This document shows positions 20,349 to 32,134 of a stretch of DNA of 64,000 nt, piece after piece. The DNA comes from Macrocybe gigantea (Eukaryota > Basidiomycota > Agaricomycetes > Agaricales > Callistosporiaceae): positions 62,001-126,000 of the forward strand of contig SJRY01000266.1 of the NCBI GenBank assembly GCA_011319805.1, written 5' to 3'. Position 1 is the stretch's first letter. Each line of letters starts with the position of its first letter. The notes beneath the pieces were generated by a model. The model was given only the letters and a program-made list of their open reading frames with translations. It made no database searches and was not told where the DNA came from. Both the position numbers and the translations under genes were made by a program.

Positions 20349-22014
20349 ATGAGACGTGCTATGCTACATCTCCAAAGCCTCGCGAAAAGACGGCGTGCAT
20401 GTCCACGCATCCCGCACCAGCAGCAGCACCAGCATGTCTTTGCATCTAAGACACCAGCGCTCGCTGCACCATGTTGTCTTGCCCTTACAGCACTACCGGT
20501 CATGGCGGCCACGCCCCTCCAAGAGTCGCCCTCTGCGTTAGTCATAATCATTATTCTTATTGGTCTTCCTGTGGCGTTGTGGGCGTACATGGCCTCTTGA
20601 AAAGAAAAAGAAAAAACCTCCCAAATAGTAACATTCCCCCCACCCCCTGGTCTGAAGAAAACGAACGTTGACGCGATGTTGCAGGGTCTCATTATGGTGC
20701 TTTTACAGAGGAAGATCATGTACTTGGGTGAGTTCGGGCCTGTCTCCGTCTCTTGCGGTTGCCGTCTTCTCTCTTTTGCTTTTGCTTGGGTGTGCTGAGG
20801 CTTGCGTTTTGTGCCAGGGTGGCTGCCATGGGGCTCGAGGCGGGAAGAGCTCAAGGATGTATCCTCGTTTTTTCTGTGCATGCTGCATTGCGAAGAGGTG
20901 CGCATTGACAGCGAGCGCGGCGTCACTCTATACGGTATCCTCGTCCGCCCAATGGAGGAAAGGGATGACCCGCCAGAGACGGTTATACTCTATCTGCAAG
21001 GCACGTGGGTCCTCCACCCTCCCTTCTCCCCGTCTCGGGCACTCACCCCGTTCTCAAGGCAACGCGGGCAACCCCCTCCAGCACATGGAGACCTTCTACA
21101 AGCTGCTGCGGTGGTCGTCCGGCAATATCCTCCCGCTAGCGCGCAAAACGGCCGTGCTCGCCGTCGCGCCGCGCTCATTCTGGAAGTCGACGAATTGCGG
21201 TGCGACGCAGCGCGGCATCCTCGTGGACTACCGCCATGCGCTGAACCACGCCCTCGCGCGGTTCCCCTCCGCACGCATAGTTGTGTATGGGCACTCGCTC
21301 GGCGGCGCTGCGGCGCTGTGCCTCCTTGCGGGCCTCACGGACGTCCCACCGGATTCAGGTTCGGGCTCGGGTTCGCCTGACTCTGGCGGCCATGGAACGA
21401 GCATGCTGTGCAGAGGATATGGCGCGCGCCACGCGGAGGAGAAGCTGTATGATGAGAGGTATAAGAATATTGTGGGCCTTGTGCTCGAGAACCCGCTCGC
21501 ATCGATCGAGGGCATCGTTCATAAGTTCTATCCGCAGCGGTGGCTGCCGTACCACTATCTTGGCTACCTCGCGCTCGACAAGTGGGACGCGCTTGCTGCT
21601 GTGCGGGGCGCGGTCAGGGCAGTGAGGGCCTGCGATGTGGACGGAGAGGAAGGTAGCCGTGGGGAGAGGGGCGAGGTCGGCATGCTGGAACGTCCGTCGG
21701 TCTTGTCCCGTCTGTTGCACAACGCGCTGTTCTTCGTGAGCCAGCATGACGAAGTTGTGCCGCCCACGATGGGCTCGCAACTGTACAAGGCTGCACGCGG
21801 GACGTGTTGTGCTTCGAGTGAGAGTCCGAGAGGGAAGGGCGAAGCGACAGCTGGAGGGAGAGGGGTGGCGCAGAATGACAGGGAGAGTGCGCCGGAGAGG
21901 AAGAGCGGAGTGAAAGGCCCGAGGCTGAAGATTGTACGGGGTGCGCTGCACAACGATGCGTCGGACTTCCCCGTGTGGTTGGTGGAGATGAGAAAGTACT
22001 TGGCAATGTTTTAG
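20349..22014 (+). CDS. Bem46/ABHD13-like alpha/beta hydrolase, copy 1
   Basis: Exons 20349-20591, 20685-20727, 20818-21000, 21059-22014; 474 aa. An N-terminal hydrophobic segment (ALVIIIILIGLPVALWAY) anchors it to a membrane. Then come CEEVRIDSERGVTLYGILV and VILYLQGNAGNPLQ, the typical Bem46 strand and oxyanion turn. The nucleophile elbow is VVYGHSLGGAAALC; the acid is in SQHDEVVPP and the base in GALHND. Members are serine hydrolases of internal or plasma membranes, with a polarity role suggested in fission yeast. Introns 1 and 3 use GC donors (GCCTCT and GCACGT) where copy 2 at 49-51 kb has GT. The first is a weak donor, but without splicing the frame stops at once. An Asp/Gly/Ser-rich insert follows the elbow. 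All phases close. Confidence 0.88.
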
Positions 22015-23465
22015 AGACGAGGGAAGATGAGCTACGGTGCAGCTCCTAACCCTCATATATTTTCAAGAGAAGAGACATGTGTATTGTTTTAGCAGGTCTT
22101 GGTTAATCGTTGGTGTCCATGAACACAATATGGAAAGCATTTCGTACGGATTTTGAACCGATGGCCTGCTTTCCAGGAATTCAAAGTTTGCGTTTCGGAT
22201 GATCCGTCGTGCAAGTTGATGTGAGCTGAGAACTAATTTCAATAAAGGTCTGTACCGTATTGGCTCCTGTCAGATATCTCGATGATCCATCTCACAACTT
22301 GACAGCAAGCATCGCTGTCCAACACGCTCCAGAGGACATGATGAGGCTATCACTCAGGGTGCGCACGGCATAGACGAATAGGTGAGTTACAATGAAGCGT
22401 TCGATGAATTGATCATGGACCTGCGGACCTGTGACGACAATTTTAAGCTACAAAAGGCGATGGTCTTGGATGGACAGCAATGCATATGGGCAAGTTTGAG
22501 TATTTTCTAAACTTGGCTTTCAATCGAATGGCGGCGCAAACTGAGATCAAGGGGGGAGGTTTCCCATTTCTCCGCGTTCCGGAGACGTTCGGCGTAACTG
22601 GGAAAGAAACACGATTGGTGTCGGACCGTGCCTCAAGTCTGAATGCTGCAGAGTGGGACACATGACAAGATTAAATATTCAAATTAAATGCGTTGACGAT
22701 GCTGCATTCCTCCTCGATGGCACGACAAGAAAAACAGATTCATAGTGTCGAATTGTCCTGTATTTTCACGTGATGATGCCTCTGTCTTGGACGCGTGTTC
22801 GATAGCTCGAGGAACACAAGTCGATGAACGTCAGCAACCTGTTTGGAAACCGCTGAGAAGCCGCCTTCCACATGTGACTTCTTGCGATGAAAATCCTTGC
22901 TGGATCGAGTTGGGTCCCAGCAGGGACGAAGACCATGAGTAAGCCTTTTTCCATGATCACAACACAATTCCGAAACGTTGTCACTGTCACCGTTCTCCGA
23001 GGCCAAATGCGCTATAGTTCAGCTCAAAGAATGCTCGGGCTCGTATTTAGATGCCTTCATTCTATCTATCTCATAGACAATCCATAACAACATCGGACCG
23101 TCTATTGTCTGCTACAACACGCCGATGCTGGTCTTGTCTAAACAAAAAGGTGTGCTCTTCCCTCTTTTGTCTCCATTCTGCGCTTGATTCTGCGAATGTG
23201 GAATCGAGGGTGACTCACGTGTCAGAAAGTAATAAGGTCCGTGACAGATGAACAAAACAAGTTTCGTCCAGAGAAAGTGCAGACCGAGATTGAATCAGAC
23301 TTCCGTAACGGGTCCCTTGTGTCATCATGGGCACAGCAATTCTGTAAAAAAAGCCGCGCCATCAGGATACCTTGGACCCAGGCATTTGCACTGATAACCC
23401 ATCTCCGTGCTCGCACAAGGACGACGACGCAGAACGTAGGGGGACGACCGCAAGATTGCACTCGA
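22015..23465. other. 1.4 kb intergenic, nothing identified
   Basis: No convincing exon chain, RNA gene or repeat was found. Presumably holds the 3' region of the hydrolase gene and the promoter of the RING-like gene. An in-frame open stretch from 23241 precedes the chosen ATG at 23466 and could be coding if the start lies upstream. Confidence 0.4.
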
Positions 23466-24596
23466 ATGAAGAAGAGCACCTCGTTTTCGCTGTCTCCCTT
23501 CTCGCCTTCATCTCCGTCGTCAATGCTCGCCGTCTCCACCCCTCCCCCGTCTTGGTCGCGCAAATCCTCTCATCTGCGACGGACGACGTCCCTGGACAGC
23601 ATCGCAGAAATACCCGAGCACGATCATGCTGCTGATGCGTCGGCGTCTGCCATCCTCGACGCAGGGAAGGGACACGAGACGAAGATGGCGATTCAGGACC
23701 GGCGCAAGTCGTCTCCTCCACCGTCGTCACGGTCTCCAGGCGCCTCGTCGTGGCGACTCTCCGCAGGGTCGCTCTTGTCGCCCCGGAGCGCGAGGGAACA
23801 AAGGGTCAGACAGAATCAGCCGGGCGATCGGAACTGTGGGATCTGGTAGGCGCTCCTGCTTTCTTTTTTCTCGTCATCCCAGAGTCCTGCCTATCTTGAA
23901 GTCGACTCCTTTCGTCCTTTGTGCTTTCTCAGAGCGCCTGTTGCTGACGATATTGTTTGCTGACGTGCTTCACCAACAGTTTCGAGATAACGATTATGCC
24001 TAGGAGGACGACGTGCTGCGGGAAATTGTTCTGTCTAGAACACATCACCGAGGTATGGCGTGCTTAGACCGTGTCCTGTGGATCTTTGTCACCTCAAATA
24101 TCTATCTCATGACCAGTGGTTGGAAGGAGCGTCATCAAACGGCCGCTGTCCGTCGTGTGAATCGCCATGTTCATTGGAGCAGGACACGATCGACCTGTCG
24201 CCCCCCGTCCTCATCAAGAGGACGTTCTCCACGTCCTCGTTGCTGACTCTGAGGAGCAAACGGGCCGGATCTGTAAAAGCCTCGCCGACGCCGTCACGCC
24301 ATCACACACCGCCCAGCAACGCCTCTCCGACCATATCACCAACGACCGACCCAATTCCCTCACCTTCCCCTCTGCGCTCTCTCCTCTCGTCGCCGGTCTC
24401 GCCGTCCAGCTTCTTCATACCGGACGACTACATCTACGACGAGGAAGAGGAAGAGATCTCGGCACGAAAGCTGGGCGAGCATCTCGAGAAACTGGGCTTG
24501 GGCCCTGCGTTCGTGTTTGAAGACTCGTTCGGCGTGCTGGGAAGGCTGACGAGCATCGTCGGCTTGACGCTTTTCTTGTATGTTCTGTTAACTTGA
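23466..24596 (+). CDS. Membrane-anchored RING-like zinc-finger protein
   Basis: Exons 23466-23845, 23980-24052, 24117-24596; 310 aa. A Ser/Pro-rich N-terminus leads to a zinc-binding unit: NCGIC (Cys124, Cys127), TTCCGKLFCLEH (Cys139/140, Cys145, His148) and RCPSC (Cys162, Cys165). This is a RING-type arrangement in which the usual CGH is replaced by CCGK. After a Ser/Pro-rich linker and an acidic patch (YDEEEEEIS), the C-terminus is hydrophobic (LTSIVGLTLFLYVLL), a probable tail anchor. RING proteins are usually E3 ubiquitin ligases, so a membrane E3-like role is inferred. The motif is created only after splicing of the 134-nt intron, which supports the model. Confidence 0.75.
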
Positions 24597-24817
24597 TCTT
24601 GCCTCGCCATGTGTACGTCTTTCGTTCCACCGGCTTGCTATTATTCCTTGTGGTTCATGTAGCTAACATTATTTCCCATTGAATGTTGCACCCCCTCATT
24701 TGTATCTATTGTACTCTATATAATCCCAGCAGTGTTATTCAAGTCAGCGATGACGGTGTATTGAATTCTGAAATGCCATGACATCCAGTGCATGAGCGAG
24801 GACGTTACACCTTCGAG

Positions 24818-26229
24818 CTATGTGCTTTTACACAACGCCCGCAGTTCGTTTTCCAGCTCAGAGGCAAACGATTTCGCCATGTCTTGCTCCATAGACTCGA
24901 CGCCCCATGTGATAGCGATAGCCACGCCCCCAAGCGCGTCGCCCACGACATTGAGCTTCACAGCGGATCCGACTGCAACATCGCATTGCGCAAAGACCGT
25001 CCGCCCGATGGACCACCGCTGCCCTTGCTCTCCGTTCGGTTCTCGCGCATAGTCAAAGCGACCCAGGTTCGACAGCTCCAGCCCGCCCTGGCGCTTTTTC
25101 CCAAGCTTTCCGCGGAAATACTCCACATAGCGTCCAAAAAGGTACTTGAGCATCCCGATCTCCTGGCCGGATTCGGGCACGTGTTTCTGAAGACGCGACG
25201 CGAATTTCGCGGCGTCCTCCCAGGAGAAGGTCGGCTGAATGGGCATGTAAGAATGCAGAGTGGAAACGTATTCGCAGAATACGTCTTTGGACGTGCCCGC
25301 GTGCGTTCTGAGAGACATGGGAACAAAGCCGGAAATCGTCTTGTACGTGGAGGGAGACTGTTTGGTGACTAGTCGAGAGAGAATCGAGATGGCGAGGGTG
25401 AAACAGGCAGAGGTCAGCGTGGCGCCGTGGGCGCGGCATGTGTTGACGAATCTGCTGGCTTCATCAGGCAAAAGCTCGATAATCTTCAGACGCGTGTCCA
25501 GTGTGGGCTGAGCCGGCACGTCTCTGCCTGTCCACGCCGTTTTTCCGCGCGTCCACGACACCGGAACGAACAAATCAAACACGCCTGCCAAGACTTTTTT
25601 GAACGGCGGCGAGACATTCACGACGGACTCGATCGTCGGTGCCAAAGACAAGGCATGCGGAACGACGACACGAACTGAAAGTCACCTTTTTGTGTATCGG
25701 CGGCGTTCAAGGCGCGAAGAAGGGATCGATGGAAAGCGAGCCCGCTGAGCCCGTCGCCGACGCAGTGCTGCCAAGCAAAGCACACGAAATCGTTCTTCAG
25801 CACTGTTACGCGCCAGAGGGGAGGTTACCGCCGGTCGGCAGCGGCTCGGAAAGCCGAGCTCGGAGCGCGCCTTCGATATCATCCACATCCAAGAATTCGA
25901 CTACGGAGAACAAGTCAACGGTCTCCAGCCGAACGAAGGACGCCGGTTGCAACTCGTCTTCTGTCAGACGCACTCCCAGGGCGGCATGCGATCTGACGAC
26001 GGCCTCCAGCGCTGGATATAAGACGTCTTTCGTTAAAGCGCGACCTCCGTCCCCAGACAAGTATTGTGCGGCACAAACGACGCAGGAATCGAACCCTAAT
26101 GCGTTCCTCGCGATGTGATATCGCTCGAGAAGGCCTTTTGTCCGAGTCAAAACAAAGGTATGCAAGACAAGTCGCGATTGTATAACACGCACCAGGTGCA
26201 CGGATTTCCTCACCTCTTTCTTTCACCAT
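24818..26229 (-). pseudogene. Alcohol O-acetyltransferase family protein (AATase), frame-broken
   Basis: Exon 1 26193-26229, intron 26135-26192, then exon 2 to the stop at 24818; about 451 aa after allowing two single-base breaks. The start joins to RAPGLLERYHIARNALG, the usual N-terminal motif. The catalytic HxxxDG is in FAWQHCVGDGLSG. Downstream are ISGFVPMSLRTHAG and LSNLGRFDY. These enzymes transfer acetyl from acetyl-CoA to alcohols and are related to polyketide/NRPS condensation domains. Breaks: in the C-run near 25820 (before LWRVTVL) and near 25685 (before VVVPHALSLAP). Each looks like loss of one base in a homopolymer, so the gene is either newly dead or misread. It is the same-strand neighbour of the NRPS-like gene, suggesting a joint tailoring role. 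Confidence 0.8.
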
Positions 26230-26514
26230 GCGCGCAATGACTCGAACCACGGGGTTCGTTCGGCGTATGTCCCGACTGTGTAGTGAAACGCGACTGCACT
26301 AGATCCATTCGGACACAACGCTGTCGGTCCGCAGCATTTGTCGTCGGTCCGGTTAAGAAACAGCGTGACACAGATCAGCGTTCAGCAACAGTTTTATTAC
26401 TTATATACCTGAACCCATACTTTGAACTGCGCCTATCAGCGTCGAATCGGCGTTGGAATTGTGCGTTGAAGGAAAAACAATTGGAATTGAAGATATATAG
26501 AAGAAAATAGCACA

Positions 26515-26601
26515 TCGGATATGGTGTAACGGCTAACATTGCCGCCTTTCAAGCGTTTCTGACGCTCGCGGCAGCTCGGGGTTCGATTCCCCGTATCCGA
26601 A
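26515..26601 (+). tRNA. tRNA-Glu(TTC) with a 15-nt intron
   Basis: A 7-bp acceptor stem TCGGATA/TATCCGA, an anticodon stem GCCGC/GCGGC with loop CTTTCAC and a T-loop GGTTCGATTCC are visible. The anticodon TTC is followed, after A37, by a 15-nt insertion (agcgtttctgacgct) at the usual nuclear tRNA intron position. Mature length 72 nt. A T-run follows at about 26613, a pol III terminator. A second copy at 50925-50996 lacks the intron. Confidence 0.92.
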
Positions 26602-26764
26602 GACATGTGAAATTTTTTATGCACAACTTTTTTTTGCCCTTCTCCAAGTCAAACTCTAATGTAAAAAAAAGACTTTCCAATACGACGCTGAAGGAGTTGA
26701 TGATATAAAATCTGTAATTAGTCGATGATATATGGTACTACATATCCCAGAGCACTCCACTCAA

Positions 26765-29700
26765 TCAATGCAGGACTCCAATGCTTCGCCAGTAAGAAAC
26801 GTATTCCTCCAAGTGTCGTCTATCAAGCGATGTGCTGCGCACCATCGTATGTGAATCCAAGCGTGCATTCGCCGTCCTAAGGATGACCGTCCCCGCGGCC
26901 ATTCTCACGAAATCCCTCTCCAAGAAATCAGAGACATTGTGCACGGGATTGCGCGCAGGATCCGGTCCAAGAGCTTTGATGCGTTGCAGCCAAGTCGAAT
27001 ACGGAACGAGCGGAAGATGGTCGTTTGACTCTCCCAATATGGATGCCAGCCCTTTCAATAGTCCGGACCAGGATTGTCTCGAAGGGTTTTCCATATGATA
27101 AAACGATTTGAAGCGTTTCGAAAACAAGAGCTCGACCATCACTTCGCCGGCACGGTTGACGGGCATCCATGACAGTGACTTTCAACGGACGTCAGATTTG
27201 CACACCGAGAAGTAGTGGTAAAGAATCTGACATACCCCTTCTAGATCAGGCAAAGCCTTGATTGTCTGGGAGACACGAACAATGAGAGGGAAGTGTTCAT
27301 TCTCATTCCATGCTCCAGACCCCTCAGCACCTGTCAATTGTCCGATACGCACGCTCGACCCTTGAATCAACGCTTCATCCGCACCGGGCGAAGCACTCCC
27401 GTATTGTTTAGAGGCCGCAAGAAGCACTTTCTCGCAGACCCATTTGGCTTCCGGGTATCCAAACTCCGCGGTGTTGGCAGCGTCGAGTGCGGTTTCAGGA
27501 ATCTCCAAACAGCTCGTCGGATTGAGGAGGGGGAATCGACCGACTACTGCGATAGAGGACGCGAACAATATCCTAGTCGGTGGTGAATAGGATGTGCGTG
27601 TTCCAGAGCTGATTATGGCCAAACGAACAAGATTGCAAAGGGCCTTAACGTGAGGTTCGAAAGAGGATAAATTGCGGGTAAAATGCACCGGCCACGCGTT
27701 ATGAATGATGTGAGTGACTTGAAGGAGCTGGGTCGCATATCAATACAATCGATCCTAGGCGTCAACGCAACGTATTGGATGACGAACCTCTGAGAAGTCT
27801 TTTTCGTCAAGACCAAGGCCAGGATGGCTGATTTCCGCTCCATAAAGAACAATTTTGTCCCAAGCAGTCTCAGGGACATGTGCGCCTCGTTTCGCCATGA
27901 GTTCAGCTTGGCGCTTTCGGGGGCACACTGAGGACGCATGAGGTCGGTTTAGACATATGACCTTGAATACGCTAGGGTCGTTGGCCAGCCTCGCCAGCAG
28001 GAAACAGCCCAGGCTTCCTGTAGAGCCCGTGAGGAGAACGACCTTCCTTTGCTCCGCGCCACTGGGTCGCGATTTCCGTGTGAGACGAGCCTGCGCTGCA
28101 AGCGTAGAGTAGTTCAGCAGTTCCTGTCGGTATTTTTCAACCATGGCTTCCATCGCGGCTATGCGCTTCGCCTGCTTCGATTTCTTGTCATGTGCGCCAG
28201 TGCCCAGCATGATATGAGTGACAGCTTGATGCATCTTTTCGACAGAGGAGTTTTCAAAGCAAAAGTCCGACTCCAGGTCCGTTACCGGCTGACGGAGATT
28301 GGGAGTCACGCGAAGACCGTTCAGAACCGCGCGACGCAGTCGGGTGGCTTGCAAACTGTCCATGCCTGCCTCGAAGAAATCGACCGAATCGCCAATGTCG
28401 GTGGCTCCCATAATGTGCCACACCAATGATCGGATGGCGTTGACAAGTGCCGCGCCGCCGTCTTCAGACGGCACAGGGAAGGGGATGGCCCTGCGGAGAT
28501 CTGCTTTCTCGTAACAAGCCTTGATCTCCGCTTCGAAAGCACTGTAATTCGATTTCCTGATCAAACTGCCCTTGTCAGTACGTAAGAGCGGTTTGATGTC
28601 GGGCCTCGTGAATATCAACATGTCTCTGGAAATCTTCCCGTGCTTGTCAGTGAACGAGTTGCCGCGCTCGAGGTAAGGCTCCAGTGAGGAAAGCAGCTGA
28701 TCAACCTCTTCGGGCGCGTCCAAGTTGACTTTCGATGAAAAATTGAGCTCCGCTAAAGTCCGAGAGACAGTTGTCCTTCACCAAACGCCAGAACGTCCCT
28801 GATATCAGGATGCTCGGCGATCGTCTGCTCCATAGTGGTCGGTCGTATTTTCTCGCCAGTTGCAAGGACCAACAAATCATCAGCGCGACCTAAAATGCGG
28901 AACTGCTTGTTGTCTTGAGGATGCGCCACAAGCAGATCCTGCACGACATAGGGCTCCTTCCAACCAGGCGGTTTACCACTGATCCGGTAAGTGCCGCTGC
29001 CATCATCCAAGGCGGTGATACCGAACCCTGAATCGGTTCGAGGCACCAGATAATGCCAGTCATAGCCACATGGAACTCGCTCGATCGGGGCTATGGCGCC
29101 TGTTTCGGTTGATCCTGAAAAAGAGGATCATCAGCAAAGTTGCGACAAACTACAGGACTCCAATTGCTGACACCAACCCCAATGATTCAATAACTTGATG
29201 CCAGCTGCGACTAGTTCGGATCCAACAGCTTCTTTCATAGGCGCGCCGCCAATTGCCACGATTTCAAGGCACTGCAGCGTTTCCAACCCGACTCCGCCGG
29301 GTAAATGTAGAATCTCCTCGAGAATAGATGGAACAGAGAACATGTAGCGTGCGCCGCTAGATTGAAGTGCGGCTAGAGTTGTTTTACCAGTAGGAATAAT
29401 CGACGCGGGGGGCAAAACGAACGGCATCCCTATAGAAAGGGATAGACATGGGGCCAAGAAACCAAAGCCCTGCAGACATGATCAGGACGAAATTTTTCTG
29501 CGCTAAGAAAATGACTTACGTGGTATAGCGGAAGCGTCGACACGTTGAACCGGAAAGGGTCTTGTTGTTCGGGTAAACGGTGTGCGGCGGCGTAGACCAA
29601 AGGGTAGGCTTGCGCGTGGAAAATCGGTTTGGGTAATCCCGTCGTTCCTGAGGAGTGAAGAATCACAGCATCGAGGTCATCATAATAAAAGTCTGTGTAT

Positions 29701-30333
29701 TTGGGCGGTATCTGCAAGTCCTGGCGTTGCGGGTCGAGGAGATCCTCGTAGCTCAAGGCATACAGCAATCTCGTTTGCACCGTGTAGTCTTTGTCTTCGG
29801 AAAGCAATGTCATCGCTTCATTCGCTGACCTAGATACCTGTGCATTCACAAGCACACACGAAGGACCCGTCCTCTTTAACAAATGCGCTATCGCAACAGG
29901 GGTGAGGCGAGCAGAAAGCATCAAGACCTATCAGGCGGCGTTCGAAAGTAGATTCACAGAATTCTGAGGAAAGACTTACGGGTGTACCGATCCTCAAAAG
30001 AGCAGCCATGTAGATGAAAATGCTCACGTCGCTACTGAGCAGGATAGCGACGGGCGGGACCGTCACAGCGCGCGAGCTACGACCTGTAGTTGCTCTCGAG
30101 TTTACGAGCCACGCCGACGCCGTCTCGACCGCAGACTGGAGTTGAGAAAAAGTGATTTCGCATGGAGGAAGTCCCTCCACCCGGGACTGCAGGCCGAAAA
30201 TGTGATCAGGATTATGGTTGGCGGCGAACTCGATGAGCTCTGGCAAAGACTGAACACCGTCCGGCCTATCGCCTCCATAGCCCAGGTTGATATGAGGACG
30301 GATGAAGGTGCTGCCCGCGCGAACAGGTGACAT
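26765..30333 (-). CDS. NRPS-like A-T-R enzyme (adenylation, carrier, NAD-binding reductase)
   Basis: Minus-strand exons 29980-30333, 29520-29927, 29178-29469, 27788-29114, 27236-27727, 26765-27178; about 1095 aa. The adenylation domain has LHSSGTTGLPKP and GRADDLLVLATGEK. The carrier site is EAGMDSLQATRLRR (Ser carries phosphopantetheine). The reductase domain has VVLLTGSTGSLGCFLLARL for NADPH and the catalytic pair in GYPEAKWVCEK. The order matches fungal carboxylic-acid reductases that activate an aryl or aliphatic acid, bind it as thioester and release an aldehyde; cytosolic. In exon 4 one base is missing near 28755 (after GEGQLSLGL, before AELNFSSKVNL), so as given the protein would stop there. 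All other phases close and the core motifs are intact. Its neighbour is an acetyltransferase, consistent with a small metabolite locus. Confidence 0.85.
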
Positions 30334-32134
30334 AGCTGAGACGCCCAATTAGAGGGGGCGAACGACAACAGGGTATAGGAGGCATGATAACCAGGTTATT
30401 TAAATAGCAGTGCAAAAAAATTGCTGATGTCCAGAAACTAGACTCATCGCGGCCGATAAAGTGCAAAACCGGAATTGTTGGTGGCAACACGCAGTTACAT
30501 GTCTGCAAGCATTTTTCCCACGTGCATTTCATTCTCATGACATGCCCAACAATCGACATTCCATACGGAATGTTGTATCGCCCCAGTGGGTTAGATCATC
30601 ATATCAACCCAGGTTAAGGCCACGATATACGTGAACAGATAGTATGGCTAATTTCGCCGTCACACCAAACGCCGTCGGGTTAAGATGGAATCAACTAACC
30701 TAAAGAACGATTCATGGAAATGAGATCTGGTCCTTTTCTTCCCTTCAAACCGATCTTATGCACTAGGAGTTCGAGGCTATGAAGATAACCACCTTGTTTC
30801 AAGGATATTCTAACTCTGGTCATGACACCGAGTTGATGAATATACTCGGCAGCTAAAAGCGCCCATATCATCCCTGAGCGGGAATTGGACATCCTGTGTA
30901 CCTCGAGGTTTCTTAGTCCAGACGTCTTCTATCTAATTCGAAGCTTCGCATCTCAGGCACATTCGCGATACATGCGTCCATGGTCGATGCGTGCCTGCAA
31001 GTCCAATCAAAGTTAGCGCGCCTTTTCCCAAAAAAAAAAAAAATTCGACAATGCAGAGTCAGTACAGTGAAAGATGCCGAATCCGAGTAAAACGGAACGC
31101 GCTTGCCCTTCAAAGCTCCAGTCCACATCTTTAGTTGAGCATTTTATCCAACGGCTCACAAAAACATACGCGAACAAGTCGGTTTGATGAGAGTCCCGGC
31201 CAGCCAGCGTCGAAATACCGAGGCTACCATCGTACGTACTTCATCTATGGCACCTAGTCGCAGGTGTTGCGCTTTCTCTGCTATTCGTGCCTCGGCCAAT
31301 CTACATCGCCGCGAAACATCATATGAGTGATAACCAATCGCCACACTAATGACGAGTCTCCCTGCCTGATTACAGCAACACGTTGTCCTCAAGCACCTTT
31401 ACTGGGCAGTGTTATACCCGAGTACAGATCTCCAACGGAAATCGTGGGTATGTTTTCATAACGGCCGCTATGGTGGTTCGCTCACGGCTGTTGTTGGCCT
31501 TGCATCCGTATTGTTTGTGTTCCTTCTAAGCAACCTTGCTAGGTCAAGTGCCCCCTGTTTGTGGCCGAAAGAGGTGTGGGGAAAATCGGCGCCGTTCCGA
31601 CCTGAAGAACCAATCTGCATTTCCCCTCATATGTTGGCCGCCTCGATTATGGAACAGAACGGCAGCTTCCATTAATTAACTCGCAGGCGAGAACATCATG
31701 CGAAGCACAGGAATCTTGATTGCATGCTCATGAATCCAAAATATGGCAAAAAATCCTTTTCTGCATTTTTTGGTCAATTTCTAAATACAGAAGTGACTGG
31801 ATAAGCGCAAAGAGTGAAAATCCGTAACCAAGACAAAGCCTGCAGACAAGTCCGCTTTTGAGAAGCAAGGAGCCAGGAGAAGTAGGTAATAAGTGAGGGC
31901 AATGTATGATACAAGGTAGATGCGCATCTAAGAACCGTAAGATGATGAAAAAGGGACCAACACAAGGGAAACTGATACATAGATGCATAAGAAGTCAGGT
32001 CGCCATAAGCAAAAGGCTGATACTGATCAGAACGCAGTTCTAAACAGAAATCACCTGTAGATCAACTGTAAACGTAAAACTTCATCATCGTCATGTGCTG
32101 GGAGGTGGGCAAGGAGACAGGTATCACTGGAGCT
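30334..32134. other. 1.8 kb intergenic, nothing identified
   Basis: Contains an A-run near 31030 and scattered short frames on both strands (for example 31156-31392, -) with no recognisable motif. A decayed gene cannot be excluded. Confidence 0.4.
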
